From Megaleporinus macrocephalus (Eukaryota > Chordata > Actinopteri > Characiformes > Anostomidae), in the NCBI GenBank assembly GCA_021613375.1, contig CM038719.1, positions 39,466,120 through 39,530,119 of the forward strand: a DNA stretch of 64,000 bases, given 5' to 3'. Numbering within the stretch: the stretch's first letter is position 1; each line of letters begins with the position of its first letter. Under the pieces are notes generated by a model. The model made no database searches. It was not told the DNA's origin and was given only the letters and a program-made list of their open reading frames with translations. Shown one piece after another: positions 62,166-64,000 of this stretch. The position numbers and the translations under genes are program-made.

Positions 62166-63388
62166 ATTAGAAAAAGAGAAGAGAGAAGAGGAGAAAAAAG
62201 AATAGAAGAAAACAAGACAGGAGAAGAGACAAGAAGAGTGAAGGAAAGAGGAGAGAAGAGAAGAGACGAGAAGAAAAGAGAAGATAGGAGCAGAGAAGAG
62301 AAGAGTGCAGAAAAGAGAGAAGAAAAGAAAAAAGAGAAGAGAGGAGAAGAGAAGAGATAAGAAAAGAGAAGAGAAGAAAAGAGAGAAGAGATAAGAAAAA
62401 AGAGAAATAAACAGAAGAGAAGAAAAGAGAAGATAGGAGAAGAGACGAGAAGAGTGCAGAAAAGAGAAGAGAAGAAAGGAGAAGAGAAGAGAAAAGAAGA
62501 TAGAAGAAGACACAAGAAAAGTGCATAAAAGAGAAGAGAAGAAAAGAAAAGAGAAAAGAGAAGAGAGGAAAAAGAGAAGAGAAGAGATGAGAAGAGAAAA
62601 GAAGAGAAGAGAAGAGAAGAGAAGAGGAGATGGGAGAAGAGACGTGAAGAGTGCAGAAAAGAGAAGAAAAGAAAAGAGAAAAGAGAAGAGAAGATAGGAG
62701 AAGAGAAGAGAAGAGAAGAGGAGATGGGAGAAGAGCCGAGAAGAGTGCAGAAAAGAGAAGAAAAGAAAAGAGAAAAGAGAAGAGAAGATAGGAGAAGAGA
62801 AGAGATAGGAAAAGAGAAGAGAAATGAACAGAAGAGAAGAAAAGAGAAGATAGGAGAAGAGACGCAAAGAGTGCAGAAAAGAGAAGAGAAGAAAGGAGAA
62901 GAGAAGATAGAAGAAGACAAGAGGAAAGTGCATAAAAGAGAAGAGAAGAAAAGAAAAGAGAAAAGAGAAGAGAGGAAAAAGAGAAGAGAAGAGGAGAGGA
63001 GTGAAGAGAAGAGAAGAGAAGAGAAGAGAAGAGAAGAGAAGAGAAGAGAGGAAAAGAAAAGAGAAGAGGAGAGGAGTGAAGAGAAGAGAAGAGAAGAGAA
63101 GAGAAGAGAAGAGAAGAGAAGAGAAGAGAGGAAAAGAAAAGAGAGAAGAGGAGAGGAGTGAAGAGAAGAGGAGAAAGGAGAAGAAAAGAGAAGAGAAGAG
63201 AAGAGAAGAGAAGAAAAGAAAAGAGAAGAGAAGAGAAGAGATAAGAAGAGAAGAGAAGAGAAGAGAAGAAAAGAGAGAAGAGAGGAGGAGAGGTGTAAAG
63301 AAAATAGAAGAGAAGAGAAGAGAAGAGAAGAGAAGAAGAGAAGAGAAGAGAAGAGAAGAGAAGAGAAGAGAAGAAGAGAAGAGAAAAC
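62166..63388 (+). repeat. Second purine-rich (AAGAG)n array
   Basis: About 1.2 kb of G/A-rich sequence. A longer repeat unit of about 300-400 bp is visible through recurring 'gacgagaagagtgcagaaaa' and 'gacacaagaaaagtgcataa' landmarks. The 263-, 427- and 451-codon minus frames are artefacts. Confidence 0.95.
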
Positions 63389-63419
63389 ATACTGCCTAGT
63401 TCTACTGACGATCTCCAAA

Positions 63420-63870
63420 CCAGACAGAGAGCATAATTTACACCTTTCAACCCAAAAGTGGTCCAACTGAGATTTTATGTTCTTTATCATTATTTTCATC
63501 ATTAAATCTTTTCATCATTAAATCTTCCATGAATAACTCAGTTTACCTGATTTTAATCATCACAAATCCTGATTTCAGTTTGATTATTTTACTTTATTAA
63601 TAAAAATAATCTTTGTATCACCACAAACACACAACATGCATCAGAGATAGTGTGTTCACTATGGAGTTTGACAGGAACTGTTGAAGTTTGTAAACATTTG
63701 CAGTCGGGAACATATTTACAACAACTACTTTTGTTCATGAAGTAAATAAATAAGAAATAAAATAATAGATTTTAATAAATTTACCATAGAGATACTCAGC
63801 AGTACATACAATAACATAGGAAATGAATACGGGTCCCATTCTGTGCATTAGAAGGGGTTTAAATGGTAAC
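63420..63870 (-). mobile_element. piggyBac-like MITE, inverted decayed copy
   Basis: Shares 'tttgtaaacatttgcagtcg', 'gatactcagcagtacataca' and the AAATGAATACGGG end region with the copy at window start, in reverse orientation. Confidence 0.55.
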
Positions 63871-63879
63871 TTTACAGGA

Positions 63880-64000
63880 AATAACAAAAACTGGCCTTAC
63901 TTTCAATATAAGTCAATGGAACCAGATTTTTCAAGCTATTTTGGAGCATTTCTATCATGCATTTCTATCATGATGAAATTTTGACTCAGTGTAAAGGGCA
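63880..64000. repeat. Foldback repeat family fragment, cut by window end
   Basis: Contains 'ttacaggaaataacaaaaac' and 'ttggagcatttctatcatgc', matching family landmarks. Confidence 0.45.

Noticed and set aside
62147..63502. 451- and 427-codon minus-strand open frames
   Set aside because: Same reason: low-complexity repeat read in several frames at once.

Overview
This window is vertebrate nuclear DNA and looks like a teleost fish. The evidence is a spliced transcription-factor gene with GT-AG introns, abundant (TA)n, (CA)n and (GA)n microsatellites, Tc1-like transposons with TA target duplications, a hAT remnant, an L2-type LINE 3' end and several fish-type MITEs and SINE-like repeats. No prokaryotic features were seen. 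Most long open frames in the window are read through microsatellites or minisatellites and are not genes.

The one clear host gene is the 3' half of a COE/EBF (early B-cell factor) transcription factor on the + strand. Five coding exons lie at 11417-11482, 12018-12192, 17028-17213, 21161-21292 and 24345-24376. All are phase-compatible and end in the family's VPPM C-terminus. The first two encode the two copies of the duplicated helix 2 of the HLH domain; the rest encode the Ser/Thr/Pro-rich transactivation tail. The DNA-binding and IPT exons lie upstream of the window. The paralogue looks like ebf4 or ebf3. The 3'UTR runs from 24377, possibly as far as a poly(A) signal near 30823. It would then contain a GC-rich decamer array and nested transposons.

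Region by region: 1-5330 holds a piggyBac-like MITE, TA tracts and a 21-bp minisatellite that ends in an inverted segment. 5570-7810 holds long GA-rich DNA and a 10-bp array. 7811-11416 is the intron or upstream flank of the ebf exons. 11417-24376 is the ebf gene, whose introns carry a 1.9-kb minisatellite and a ~280-bp tandem array. 24377-30850 is the probable 3'UTR with a nested Tc1-like element. 31000-36660 holds a decayed Tc1-like transposase and a 2.9-kb element with terminal inverted repeats that carries a Cys-rich P2X7-tail-like domain and 24 copies of a 61-bp repeat. 37763-39402 is a 41-bp array. 40200-42910 holds tandem and dispersed duplications. 43437-48090 is a transposon cluster (hAT, L2, Tc1). 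49430-50725 is a 31-bp array. 51000-56300 is mixed unique, GC-rich and MITE DNA. 56481-59445 is a 20-bp satellite of 148 units with no net length drift. 60370-63390 is two GA-rich arrays around a unique GC-rich island.

Nothing here works as an operon or multi-gene system. The main interest lies in the ebf exon structure (duplicated helix exon, shortened fourth exon, candidate alternative last exon) and in the unusual density of tandem arrays, some of which appear to have been seeded by transposable elements.
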